A stretch of DNA of 64,000 bases from Dokdonella_A sp964582225 (GTDB lineage Bacteria; Pseudomonadota; Gammaproteobacteria; Xanthomonadales; Rhodanobacteraceae): NCBI GenBank assembly GCA_964582225.1, contig CAZORA010000012.1:1-64000 (forward strand), given 5' to 3'. The translations under genes were made by a program, and so were the position numbers. The first letter of the stretch is position 1. Every line of letters begins with the position of its first letter. A model generated the notes under the pieces. That model saw nothing but the letters and a program-made list of their open reading frames with translations. It ran no database searches and was not told the DNA's origin. Below are positions 46,685 to 54,728 of this stretch, one piece after another.

Positions 46685-48011
46685 TTGGCTGATCGTCAAC
46701 GCCCTGCTGGTCAATGAAGGGCGGCGCTTCGCGGCCGATATGCGCATTCGTGAGGGCCGCATCGAGCGCATCGACGCCAACCTCGAGGCGAAACCCGGAG
46801 AGCCGGTCTTCGACGCCCGCGGTCGCTGGCTGCTGCCGGGGATGATCGACGACCAGGTGCACTTCCGCGAGCCGGGCCTCACCCACAAGGCGGACATCGA
46901 AACCGAATCCCGTGCCTGCCTCGCCGGTGGCATCACCAGCTACATGGAAATGCCGAACACGCGACCCCCGGCAACCAGCCGTGCGACGCTCGAGGCCAAG
47001 TACGCGCGCGCCGCACAGGTCTCGCGGGTCAACTACGCCTTCTATCTCGGCGCAACCAACGACAATCTCGAGGACATCCGCGCACTCGATCCGCTTGCGG
47101 CGCCCGGCATCAAGGTGTTCATGGGATCCTCGACCGGCAACATGCTGGTCGACGATCCGGCCACGCTTGAGGCCATCTTCCGCGATGCGCCGACCCCGAT
47201 CATCACCCACTGCGAGGACACGCCGACGATTCTCGCCAACGAGCAGGCGGCGCGCGCCCGCTTCGGTGAAGACATCCCGCCCCGACTGCACCCGCTGATC
47301 CGCTCGCGCGAGGCCTGCCTGAAGTCGACCCAGCTGGCGATCGCGCTGGCGCGGCGGCACGACGCGCGCCTGCACGTACTGCATGTTTCCACCGCCGACG
47401 AGTGCGCGCTGTTCGAGCCAGGCCCGATCGCCGGAAAGCGCATCACCGCTGAAACCTGCGTGCACTTCCTGCATTTCTGCGCCGACGACTACGCGCGGCT
47501 CGGCTTTCTGATCAAGTGCAATCCGGCGATCAAGGATGCCGCCGATCGCAGCGCGCTGATCCAGGCGCTCGCGGCGGGCCGACTGGACGTGCTGGCAACC
47601 GACCACGCGCCGCATCTGGTAACGGAAAAATCAGCGCAATACGCGCACGCCCCCTCCGGGTTGCCGCTGGCGCAGCACGCTCTGCAGTGCGCGTTGGAGC
47701 GGGTGTTCGACGGTGCGCTCAGCCTGGAGCGCGTGGTCGAGACCACCAGCCACGCCCCAGCTACGCTGTTCGGCGTGCGCGAGCGCGGCTTCCTGCGCGA
47801 GGGGCATTACGCCGATCTGGTGCTGATCGATCCCGCAAAGCCGCACGAGGTCGCGGCGAGCGAGGTACTCTCGAAGTGCCGCTGGACGCCCTTCGAGGGG
47901 CAGCGCTTCCGCACCAGCATCGCCGCGACCTTCGTCAACGGACGGCTGGGCTGGCACCAGGGCAAACTGGACGATACGCTGCGCGGCATGCGCCTGGAGT
48001 ACGCGCGATGA
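46677..48011 (+). CDS. pyrC: Dihydroorotase
   Basis: Third step of pyrimidine synthesis, cyclising carbamoyl-aspartate. 444 residues; amidohydrolase metal motif DDQVHFREPG (DxHxR), ITHCEDTP (His), LHVLHVS (His) and ATDHAPH (Asp). The length and motifs fit the class I-like dihydroorotase rather than the E. coli 350-residue type; an allantoinase-like function is less likely. ATG at 46677 has GAGGAG six bases upstream. Confidence 0.9.
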   Translation: MHDWLIVNALLVNEGRRFAADMRIREGRIERIDANLEAKPGEPVFDARGRWLLPGMIDDQVHFREPGLTHKADIETESRACLAGGITSYMEMPNTRPPATSRATLEAKYARAAQVSRVNYAFYLGATNDNLEDIRALDPLAAPGIKVFMGSSTGNMLVDDPATLEAIFRDAPTPIITHCEDTPTILANEQAARARFGEDIPPRLHPLIRSREACLKSTQLAIALARRHDARLHVLHVSTADECALFEPGPIAGKRITAETCVHFLHFCADDYARLGFLIKCNPAIKDAADRSALIQALAAGRLDVLATDHAPHLVTEKSAQYAHAPSGLPLAQHALQCALERVFDGALSLERVVETTSHAPATLFGVRERGFLREGHYADLVLIDPAKPHEVAASEVLSKCRWTPFEGQRFRTSIAATFVNGRLGWHQGKLDDTLRGMRLEYAR

Positions 48012-48883
48012 GCCTCTGCCACCTGCTCGAAACCCGTACTGCAGCGTCGCCGAGCCGCATCCTGTCCGTGCTGCTCGCAAGCACCCTGCTCGGTAGCGTC
48101 TGCTTCTCAGGCGAGCTGCCGGCGGCCGAGTTCCCGGCCAGCGTGCCGCAGGGGAGTCTGGTGATCGGCCACGTCGCGCCGGGCAGCGAGGTGCATTACG
48201 GCGAGCGCACGCTGCGCGTCGGCGCCGACGGCAGCGTGACCTTCGGCGTCGACCGTGACCAGCGCGGCGCGGTCAACATCGAGCTGCGCGAACCCGGGCA
48301 AGCCCTGCGCCGGATCGACATCGAAGTGAGCTCGCGCGAGTGGCCGGTCGAGCGGGTCGTCGGCGTGCCGCCGAAAACCGTCGAGCCGCCGCCTGAAATC
48401 GCAGCGCGCATCCGCGGTGAGCAAGCGCGCGTGGCAGCGGCGCGGCGCCGTGACGACCCCCGGGAGGATTTTGCGGGACCGTTCATGTGGCCGGTGCGCG
48501 GGCGGATCAGCGGCCGCTTCGGCAACCGTCGGGTGTACGCCGTCAACCAGCACGACGTCCCCGAGGCACCGCATTCGGGCATGGACATCGCCGTGCCCAA
48601 GGGCACGCCGGTGCACGCTCCGGTTGGCGGCATCGTGAGCTTCGCCGACCCTGACCTCTACCTCACCGGCGGCACCGTCCTGATCGACCACGGGCACGGC
48701 GTGAGTTCGAACTTCCTGCACCTCTCGCGAATCGACGTGAAGCTCGGCGAGCGCGTCGAACGTGGCCAGGTGATCGGCGCTGCGGGCAGAACCGGGCGCG
48801 CGACCGGTCCGCACCTGCACTGGGGGCTCAACTGGTTCGAGGTGCGCCTCGATCCGCTCCTGCTGCCCGGGATTGCCGACTGA
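48008..48883 (+). CDS. Secreted M23 family peptidase
   Basis: 291 residues. N-terminal signal (LSVLLASTLLGSVCFSG), a beta domain (about 45-115), and a C-terminal LytM/M23 zinc peptidase: HSGMDIAVPKGTPVHAP (HxxxD), NFLHLS and GPHLHWGL (HxH). Expected to cleave peptidoglycan cross-links in the periplasm. The ATG overlaps the pyrC stop by 4 bases. Confidence 0.93.
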   Translation: MSLCHLLETRTAASPSRILSVLLASTLLGSVCFSGELPAAEFPASVPQGSLVIGHVAPGSEVHYGERTLRVGADGSVTFGVDRDQRGAVNIELREPGQALRRIDIEVSSREWPVERVVGVPPKTVEPPPEIAARIRGEQARVAAARRRDDPREDFAGPFMWPVRGRISGRFGNRRVYAVNQHDVPEAPHSGMDIAVPKGTPVHAPVGGIVSFADPDLYLTGGTVLIDHGHGVSSNFLHLSRIDVKLGERVERGQVIGAAGRTGRATGPHLHWGLNWFEVRLDPLLLPGIAD

Positions 48884-48892
48884 GCGAATTGC

Positions 48893-49855
48893 TCAGGGCC
48901 AGTCGGGCGGCTCCCAGTCGGCGGCGTAACCACCGGCTACGCCCTTGCGCACGCAGGCGACCGCGTCGTGCGGATGCAGGCTCTCGTGGTGAGCCACCCG
49001 CAGCCAGAAGTCCGCGATGCGCTCGTCGGACTCGAGCGCACGCGCGATCCGCCGCGCGGCGTCTTCGCAGAACATCAGGTTTTGGCCGTTGCGCAGCGCG
49101 AAGGCCTGCTCGTCTTCGCGCTTGACGGCTGTCTGCACCGGCGTCTGCAGCGCGTTTTCGACGATATTGATCAGGTCGACGATCGGCAGCTCGAAGCCCG
49201 CAGCGAGGCGCACCCGCGCCAGCGCCGTGCTGCGTTGACTGTGCGGCGTGGCGGCCATGCCGCGTTCGCTGCCGAGCCAATCCAGCACCGCTTCACGGGT
49301 GACCCGCGGCGTCGCGAAGTCGCTCGCGAAGCGCTCTTGGATCAGCTGTCGTGCCAGTGCGGCGGAAGCCGGGCAGGTGCTGGAATACTGAATCCTGACC
49401 GCCAGCTCGAGTTGAAACTCGGCGCCGCGCAGCCGCGCCAGGATTCCGACCGGATAGGCGCGCCAGCCGCTGTTGGCGCTGGCCAGCGCCGGCCGTCGCA
49501 GCAGATGTTCGAAGCGCAAGCGCACCAGCGCCTCACTCGAAAGACCGGCATGGGAGTCGAGAAACTCGCGCAGCATGCGACGCAGCGCGGCCGGCGTCAG
49601 CGGCTCGACCGAGAGGTGCCGATCGGCGTGTAGATACAGCCGCGACATGTGGATGCCGCGCGCGCGCGCGTCCTGCAGATCGACGAAGGTGCCGACGCGC
49701 GCGCTGACCCGTCGCAGCACACCGTCGGCGTCTGCCAGCAGCACCGGCATCTCGATGCCGTCCATGCCGACCTGGTCGAGCAGCCCGGCGTGATCGAGCT
49801 GCGCCTCGCTGGCGACGTCCGGCATGCCGCGTCGGTTTTCTATCCCAGATTTCAT
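48893..49855 (-). CDS. folE2: GTP cyclohydrolase FolE2
   Basis: 320 residues. Type IB GTP cyclohydrolase, first step of folate and 7-deazaguanine synthesis, usable with metals other than zinc. Motifs: RGIHMSRLYLH, QYSSTCPASAALAR (metal-binding Cys), MAATPHSQRS and HHESLHPHDAVA. ATG at 49855 with GGGGTG upstream. Confidence 0.9.
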   Translation of the reverse strand: MKSGIENRRGMPDVASEAQLDHAGLLDQVGMDGIEMPVLLADADGVLRRVSARVGTFVDLQDARARGIHMSRLYLHADRHLSVEPLTPAALRRMLREFLDSHAGLSSEALVRLRFEHLLRRPALASANSGWRAYPVGILARLRGAEFQLELAVRIQYSSTCPASAALARQLIQERFASDFATPRVTREAVLDWLGSERGMAATPHSQRSTALARVRLAAGFELPIVDLINIVENALQTPVQTAVKREDEQAFALRNGQNLMFCEDAARRIARALESDERIADFWLRVAHHESLHPHDAVACVRKGVAGGYAADWEPPDWP

Positions 49856-49946
49856 CGACACCCCGTGAATTCGCGCGAACAGCATCGCACGCCGAGCGAA
49901 GATGCGGGCATGCGCGCGTTTTGCCAAGCCGGATTCACGGCGTGGC

Positions 49947-50777
49947 TCACGTCCGGCTTCGCCGCGCCGCGCGCCAGGCGGCCCAGGGCGCGACCAGCGG
50001 TAGCCGACGGCCCGCCGCGTGCAGCGCGATGAGTGGCGCAGCGGCGCGCGCGGCATGTCCCGCGCGCCAGCTCTCGGCGGCTCGCGCAGCGGCGGCGATC
50101 GCACCCAGCGGAGCGTCGGCGAGTTCCGCGTAGTCGGCGGCGAGCTCGGCAAACCAATCGCGTAGAGCGGCCTCGCGCGCAGGCGCCGCCGCAGCCAGCT
50201 CGCTCCGCGCCAGGCGGTGTCGCGCCAGCAGGCTCAAGGGCAGCGGCAGCCGTCCCTGACGCAGCGCTTCGCCGAGCCGCGCGGTCTCCACCAGCGCCCG
50301 ACCCAGCGCCTGTTGACGCGCCAGGGCGGCGGCATCGAGCGGCGCAAAGAGCCGGGCCTCGATTTCGGACAGCGGTCCATAGAGCTCCAGCAGACCATCC
50401 AGCAGCGCCGCCCGATCCGCCGCCGGCGGCGCGTCGCGCTGCGCCAGGGCTGCAGCGATCACGGCCTGCCAGAGCGCCGGTGCCACCTCGCGCCAGCCCG
50501 CGCTGGCGGCCAATCCCTGGCTCAGCGGATGCTGCGCCTCGCCGCGCTGGCTGCGCAGAAGTTCCTCGAACCACCACTGCAGCTTGATCAATGCGGGCTC
50601 CGCCTCGCTGGCGCCAAAGGCGGTTTCGCCGAGCTCCAGCACCAGGCAGGCCCAGGCACTGCGCGCCGGCCGCTGCGCGGGCTCGACGAAGCGCAGCGCG
50701 AGGCCCAGTTCGGGGCGCGCGCCAATCCATTTGGACTCGAAGGCGACGATCGAGACCGGCGAAGTTTTCTCGTTCAC
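49947..50777 (-). CDS. Squalene/phytoene synthase-like protein
   Basis: 276 residues from a GTG that overlaps the gph stop by 4 bases. Resembles trans-isoprenyl diphosphate synthase head-to-head type proteins: ELGLALRFVEPAQRPA, IKLQWWFEELLR, LFAPLDAAALARQQALGRAL. The usual DxxxD metal motifs of SQS/PSY are not intact, so catalysis is doubtful. Function unknown; third gene of mtaD-gph operon. Confidence 0.65.
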   Translation of the reverse strand: MNEKTSPVSIVAFESKWIGARPELGLALRFVEPAQRPARSAWACLVLELGETAFGASEAEPALIKLQWWFEELLRSQRGEAQHPLSQGLAASAGWREVAPALWQAVIAAALAQRDAPPAADRAALLDGLLELYGPLSEIEARLFAPLDAAALARQQALGRALVETARLGEALRQGRLPLPLSLLARHRLARSELAAAAPAREAALRDWFAELAADYAELADAPLGAIAAAARAAESWRAGHAARAAAPLIALHAAGRRLPLVAPWAAWRAARRSRT

Positions 50778-51442
50778 GGCCCAAGCCCCAGCGCGGGCAT
50801 CAGTTCCCCCGGGCACTCGAGAATCAGGTCGGCGCCCCAGCTGCGCGGATCGCTGCCGGCCAGATAGCCCCAGCCGGCGACGATCGTCTTCATGCCGGCG
50901 CCACGGCCGGCCTCCACGTCGCGCCGATCGTCGCCAACGTAGACGCTGCCCGCGCTGCCGACTCCGGCCAGCCGACAGGCCTCGCGCAGCGGCTCCGGAT
51001 CCGGTTTGCGCACCGGCAGGCAGTCGCCGCTCACCAGCGCCGCGCAGTTCGCGTAGAACGGCATTTCGGCCAGCAGCGGTCGCGCCAGCCAGCCTGGCTT
51101 GTTGGTGACGATGCCCCAGGGAACGGAGCGCGCCTCGAGCGCCGCCAGCACCGCGGCAATCCCGTCGAACAGGCGCGTATGGCGCGTCATGCCGGCCGCA
51201 TACAGGTCCAGATAGCGCGGCAGCCAGCGCTCGATGGCTTCGGCGTCAGCAGCCGGCAGCCCAGCCGCCAGCATCGCGCGACCGCCGGCCGACACGGCGC
51301 CGCGCACCGCTTCGCGGTCCGGGCGTGGGGCACCGAGCTCCCGGCACAGCGCCTCCACCGCGTCGACGAAATCCGGCGCCGTATCGAGCAGGGTACCGTC
51401 GAGGTCGAAGAACACCGCAGCGGGCGACAGTAACGGTTTCAC
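50774..51442 (-). CDS. gph: Phosphoglycolate phosphatase (HAD family)
   Basis: 222 residues. HAD motifs: FFDLDGTLLDT (nucleophile Asp 13), VTNK, KPDPEPL and YVGDDRRDVEAGRGAGM. Gph hydrolyses 2-phosphoglycolate from DNA-damage repair. Start taken as the GTG at 51442, ten bases after the mtaD stop; the binding site is weak. Confidence 0.9.
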   Translation of the reverse strand: MKPLLSPAAVFFDLDGTLLDTAPDFVDAVEALCRELGAPRPDREAVRGAVSAGGRAMLAAGLPAADAEAIERWLPRYLDLYAAGMTRHTRLFDGIAAVLAALEARSVPWGIVTNKPGWLARPLLAEMPFYANCAALVSGDCLPVRKPDPEPLREACRLAGVGSAGSVYVGDDRRDVEAGRGAGMKTIVAGWGYLAGSDPRSWGADLILECPGELMPALGLGP

Positions 51443-51452
51443 TTCGCTGCGC

Positions 51453-52769
51453 TCAAAGTGAACGGATGCGCTCGCGCCAGCGCCGTGCCTTGTCGAGCAC
51501 GTCCGCGAGATCGATGTCGACCAGCTGGCGCTGGCGCAGCTTGCGCCGACCGGCGATCCAGACGTCGCTGACCTGATGGCGGCCGGCCGCGTAGACGAGT
51601 TGCGAGGCCACGTCGAACAGCGGCTGGGTTTCCGGCGGATCCAGATCCACCGCGCAGAGATCGGCCTGCTTGCCGATTTCGATCGAGCCGATCCGCTCCT
51701 GCCAGCCAAGCGCCTGCGCGCCGCCCAGGGTCGCGGCGCGCAGCGCGGCCGCGGCGTCGAGCGCGGTGGCGTCGCCCGCTACCGCCTTGGCCAGCAGCGC
51801 GGCGCTGCGCATCTCGCCGAACATGTCCAGGTCGTTGTTGCTGGCGCAGCCGTCGGTACCGAGCGCCAGATTGGTCCCGGCGCGGCGCAGCGCCTCGGCG
51901 GGACAGAAACCGGAGGCAAGCTTCAGGTTCGACTCGGGGCAGTGCACCACGGAAACGCCGGCGGCGGCGCAGGTGGCGATTTCGTGCTCCAGCAGCTGGG
52001 TCATGTGCACCGCGATCAGGTGGTCGTTGACCAGGCCCAGGCTCTGCAGGCGCGCAAACGGGCGCGCGCCGTGTTCGCGGCGCGAGTCCTCGATCTCGCC
52101 GGCGGTCTCGTGCAGGTGCAGGTGCACCGGCAGATCCAGCTGGTCGGCCAGCACGCGAATGCGGCGAAAGCTTTCATCCGAAACCGTGTAGGGCGCGTGC
52201 GGGGCCAGGGTGGCGCCGAGCAGCGGATCGCCGCGCAACGCGTCGTGCACGGCGAGACCCTTGTCGAAGTACTCGTCGCGGGTCGCCGCCCAGGCGGTCG
52301 GCAGCTCGAGCACCGGCAGGCCGACCCGCGCGCGAAAGCCGAGCCGGCGATAGGTCTGCGCCTGCACGTCGGGAAAGAAATAGAGCTCGCTGCAGCAGGT
52401 GGTGCCGCCGCGCAGCATTTCGACCACCGCGAGCTCGACGCCGTCGCGCACGAACTCGGCGCCGACGCACCTGCCTTCGGCCGGCCAGATGTGCTCCTGC
52501 AGCCAGCGCATCAGCGGCAGGTCGTCGGCGTAGCCGCGCAGCAAACTCATCGCGTTGTGGGTGTGCGCGTTGACCAGCCCCGGAATCAGCGCGTGCGAGC
52601 CCAGCTCGACGCGTTCGCGCGGCGCCCAGGCGAGGCGCGCTTCGGCAATCGGCAGCAGGCCGACGATGCGATCGCCGACCACCGCCAGCGCGTGGTTTTC
52701 CAGCACCACGCCCTGCGGCACGATCGGCAGCAGCCAGCGGGCTTCGATTGCGAGGTCGACGGTCTGCAT
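51453..52769 (-). CDS. mtaD: 5-methylthioadenosine/S-adenosylhomocysteine deaminase (TRZ/ATZ family)
   Basis: 438 residues of the amidohydrolase deaminase family. Zinc motif NAHTHNAMSLLRGYADD, HLHLHETAGEIEDS, VHCPESNLKLASG, and TDGCASNNDLDMFGEMR with the catalytic residues. Converts methylthioadenosine or SAH to inosine analogues. Start taken as ATG at 52769; a GTG at 52778 is in frame. Confidence 0.9.
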   Translation of the reverse strand: MQTVDLAIEARWLLPIVPQGVVLENHALAVVGDRIVGLLPIAEARLAWAPRERVELGSHALIPGLVNAHTHNAMSLLRGYADDLPLMRWLQEHIWPAEGRCVGAEFVRDGVELAVVEMLRGGTTCCSELYFFPDVQAQTYRRLGFRARVGLPVLELPTAWAATRDEYFDKGLAVHDALRGDPLLGATLAPHAPYTVSDESFRRIRVLADQLDLPVHLHLHETAGEIEDSRREHGARPFARLQSLGLVNDHLIAVHMTQLLEHEIATCAAAGVSVVHCPESNLKLASGFCPAEALRRAGTNLALGTDGCASNNDLDMFGEMRSAALLAKAVAGDATALDAAAALRAATLGGAQALGWQERIGSIEIGKQADLCAVDLDPPETQPLFDVASQLVYAAGRHQVSDVWIAGRRKLRQRQLVDIDLADVLDKARRWRERIRSL

Positions 52770-52880
52770 CGCTTCCACAGGAAGGAATCCGGCTGCCTCA
52801 GCCGGCAGCGACGGGCGCTCGCCGGCGCCGGGACGGGCGGCGGCAGCTGCCCGGCACCCGCTCGGGGCGCCTGCTACCGG

Positions 52881-53447
52881 CTACTTCACGCGCGACATGT
52901 ACTCGCCGGAACGGGTGTCGACCTTGATCGTCTCGCCCTGGGCGACGAACAGCGGCACGCGCACCACCGCGCCGGTCTCGAGCTTGGCGGGCTTGCCGCC
53001 GCCGCCCGAGGTGTCGCCGCGCACGCCGGGATCGGTCTCGGTGATCTCGAGCTCGACGAAGATCGGCGGCGTCACCGTCAAAGGCGCTCCGTTCCAGAGG
53101 GTGATGACGCAGGTTTCATTGCCTTTCAGCCACTTGGCCGCGTCGGCCATGGCGGTCTCGTCGGCGGCGATCTGCTCGTGGGTCTCGGGGTGCATGAAGT
53201 GCCAGAACTCGCCGTCGGTATACAGGAACTCCATGTCGGTATCCACGACGTCGGCCGCGTCCACGGAATCAGTCGACTTCATGGTGATTTCCTGGGTCCG
53301 CCCGGTCTTCAGGTTGCGGAACTTGACCCGCGTGAATGCCTGACCCTTGCCGGGCTTGACGTACTCCGTGTCGACGATGACGCACGGGTAGCCGTCGACG
53401 ATGATCTTCTGACCATTCTTGACGTCGTTCATGCCGTAGCTGGCCAT
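52881..53447 (-). CDS. efp: Elongation factor P
   Basis: 188 residues; three beta-barrel domains shaped like tRNA; relieves stalling at polyproline. KPGKGQAFTRVK carries Lys 34, the residue beta-lysylated by the EpmABC pathway. Divergent to epmB across 132 bases. ATG at 53447. Confidence 0.96.
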   Translation of the reverse strand: MASYGMNDVKNGQKIIVDGYPCVIVDTEYVKPGKGQAFTRVKFRNLKTGRTQEITMKSTDSVDAADVVDTDMEFLYTDGEFWHFMHPETHEQIAADETAMADAAKWLKGNETCVITLWNGAPLTVTPPIFVELEITETDPGVRGDTSGGGGKPAKLETGAVVRVPLFVAQGETIKVDTRSGEYMSRVK

Positions 53448-53579
53448 GCGATGACTCCTGCTTGCCTGGTAGATGCCGCGAGCGGTGCCGGGGCTGGAAA
53501 GCCGAGCCAGCACAGCGGCTACAATGAGAAACCCTTTCTGCGCGGCGAGCCAGTCATTCCGGCGGCGCCGAACCTGCGA

Positions 53580-54623
53580 ATGATACCTCCTAAGCACGCG
53601 ACCGCGCAGCCCGCAGGCTGGCAGCGCCTGTGGCGCGAAGCGCTGACCGACCCGCATGAACTGCTGGCTCTGCTCGGCCTGAGCGAGCGCGCAGGGGAGC
53701 TGCTGCCGGCGCACGACACGGGTTTCCCGATGCGTGTACCGCGTGGCTTCGCGGCGCTGATGAAACCCGGTGATCCGCGTGACCCGCTGCTGCTGCAGGT
53801 GTTGCCGCGCGCGGCCGAGCTGCTGGATACGGCGGGCTTCACGCAGGATGCCGTCGGCGATCTGCACGCGCGCAGGGGCAGCGGCGTGCTGCACAAGTAC
53901 TTCGGCCGCGCGCTGCTGATCGCCAGCGGCGCCTGCGCGGTGAACTGCCGCTACTGCTTCCGACGTCATTTTCCCTACGCGGAAGAAACCGCCGCGGCCA
54001 ACCACTGGGCCGGCGCGCTGGGCGTGCTCGACTCCGATCCGACGCTGCGCGAGGTGATTCTCTCCGGCGGCGATCCGCTCTCGCTGTCGACCGCCAAGCT
54101 CGCCGAGCTCGGCGCCGGACTGGTCAAGATTCCACACCTGCGCCGCCTGCGCATCCACTCGCGCCTGCCGGTGGTGCTGCCGGAGCGGATCGACACCGAA
54201 TTTTGCACTTGGCTCGGCGCGCTGCCGCTGCAGAAGGTGCTGGTGCTGCACGCCAACCACGCCAACGAACTCGGTGCCGGCGTCGAGCGAGCCTGCGCCG
54301 CGCTGCGCGCGATCGGCGTGATCGTGCTCAACCAGTCGGTGCTGCTGGCCGGGGTCAACGACGACGCCGAGGTGCTGGCAGCGCTGTCCGAGCGGCTGTT
54401 CGAGGTCGGCGCCCTGCCTTACTACCTGCACCAGCTCGACCGGGTGGCGGGAACCGCCCACTTCGAGATCGGCGACGCGCGCGCCCTCGCGCTGCTGCGT
54501 GCGCTGCGCGTGCTGCTGCCGGGCTTCCTCGTGCCGCGGCTCGTGCGCGAGGTCGCCGGGATGCCCTTCAAGGAGCCGCTGCAGGCACCGGTGCCAATGG
54601 AAATGGGCTCGCGAATCGGGTAA
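53580..54623 (+). CDS. epmB: EF-P lysine aminomutase EpmB
   Basis: 347 residues. Radical SAM lysine 2,3-aminomutase-like enzyme that makes (R)-beta-lysine for EF-P Lys 34. CAVNCRYC (Cys 119, 123, 126) binds the [4Fe-4S] cluster; ILSGGDPLS and RIHSRLPVVLPERID are family motifs. Start taken as ATG at 53580; the frame is open upstream but without conserved residues. epmA is not in the window. Confidence 0.94.
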   Translation: MIPPKHATAQPAGWQRLWREALTDPHELLALLGLSERAGELLPAHDTGFPMRVPRGFAALMKPGDPRDPLLLQVLPRAAELLDTAGFTQDAVGDLHARRGSGVLHKYFGRALLIASGACAVNCRYCFRRHFPYAEETAAANHWAGALGVLDSDPTLREVILSGGDPLSLSTAKLAELGAGLVKIPHLRRLRIHSRLPVVLPERIDTEFCTWLGALPLQKVLVLHANHANELGAGVERACAALRAIGVIVLNQSVLLAGVNDDAEVLAALSERLFEVGALPYYLHQLDRVAGTAHFEIGDARALALLRALRVLLPGFLVPRLVREVAGMPFKEPLQAPVPMEMGSRIG

Positions 54624-54728
54624 ATAGTGAGCGCTGCTCGCCGTCGCTGCTCGCTTTCGCTCCACAATGAGTCCGGCTGACCCCGGGCTGCCGCTCCTGC
54701 GCGGTGCCTCCACCTCTGACACCAGACC

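Noticed and set aside
51576..53579. Long open frame upstream of epmB, antisense to mtaD and efp
   Set aside because: The in-frame upstream codons lack family similarity; epmB similarity begins at the ATG at 53580 and efp/mtaD are complete on the other strand.
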